A stretch of 42,671 nt of DNA from Actinomycetaceae bacterium TAE3-ERU4 (lineage in GTDB: Bacteria; Actinomycetota; Actinomycetes; Actinomycetales; Actinomycetaceae), in assembly GCA_019218365.1 (NCBI GenBank), contig JAHUUJ010000007.1, positions 1 to 42,671 of the forward strand, read 5' to 3'. The stretch's first letter is position 1; each line of letters opens with the position of its first letter. The notes under the pieces were generated by a model. That model saw only the letters and a list, made by a program, of their open reading frames with translations. It ran no database searches and was not told where the DNA came from. Both the position numbers and the translations under genes were made by a program. Of the stretch, positions 42,598 to 42,671 are shown piece by piece.

Positions 42598-42658
42598 AAG
42601 AGCGTGTGATCATAAAGAAAAATTAATTATTCTATCTTCTTCACGATCACACGCTCTT
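42598..42658. terminator. Long-loop inverted repeat at the right edge, possible terminator
   Basis: Perfect 14-bp arms (42598-42611 and 42645-42658) with a 33-nt A/T-rich loop. Both flanks are A/T-rich but lack a strong U-tract. It could terminate a gene beyond the window or a short RNA from the promoter-like site upstream. Confidence 0.45.
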
Positions 42659-42671
42659 ATCTTATTCAAAT

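Noticed and set aside
42544-42609. 21-codon hydrophobic open frame on the plus strand
   Set aside because: No ribosome site, ends inside the inverted repeat, and no recognisable similarity; most likely chance.

Overview
The window looks like a chromosomal segment of a moderate-G+C actinomycete, most likely in or near the Actinomycetaceae. Evidence: the gene run pcrA - sucC - sucD - DUF6350/PerM-like - purH - DUF3017 - pgi follows the order known from Actinomycetota; MetRS carries the KFASS variant of KMSKS; a PspC-domain histidine kinase is paired with a LuxR-type regulator; sugar ABC genes lack a dedicated ATPase; and several genes appear to be leaderless. No phage, insertion sequence, CRISPR array or rRNA was seen. 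One tRNA (Gln-TTG) and one clear riboswitch (TPP) are present.

Layout. 1-3333, mostly minus strand: a broken fragment of a nucleoside-type ABC ATPase at the edge, its BMP-family lipoprotein, rplY with a structured leader, prs and tRNA-Gln. 3621-5657, plus: a complete PTS EIIBCA permease. 5761-8754, minus: glyA-folD-xthA, the one-carbon genes coupled by overlaps. 8855-12071, minus: a glucose/mannose-type ABC importer (binding lipoprotein and two permeases). 12356-14438: mdh and, divergently, a PPK2 polyphosphate kinase. 14510-26340, minus: an almost gapless run of eight genes (pcrA, SGNH acyltransferase, sucC, sucD, PerM-like, purH, DUF3017, pgi). 26507-30319, plus: a TPP riboswitch controlling a YkoEDC-type ECF importer and a coupled P-loop kinase. 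30324-35073: an envelope-stress-like module of response regulator and PspC kinase (minus), facing a PspC/LiaF-like protein, a small membrane protein and a HAD phosphatase (plus). 35146-37540: pyruvate oxidase and YbaK, divergent around a perfect palindrome. 37633-42322, minus: metG, rsmI and a metal P-type ATPase. 42323-42671 holds no convincing gene but several inverted repeats.

Function. Two sugar uptake routes (PTS and ABC) feed glycolysis (pgi), pyruvate oxidation to acetate (poxB) and part of the TCA cycle (mdh, sucCD). GlyA/FolD supply one-carbon units for purine synthesis (PurH), and Prs supplies PRPP. Thiamine import under TPP control fits the local TPP-dependent enzyme PoxB. The points most worth a second look are the thiamine-importer-linked kinase, the PspC/LiaF-like signalling module, the insertion in PurH, the hairpins placed after the ligand-binding gene in three transporter operons, the cluster of leaderless starts, and the run of apparent G:C-to-T:A changes that breaks the ABC ATPase at the left edge.
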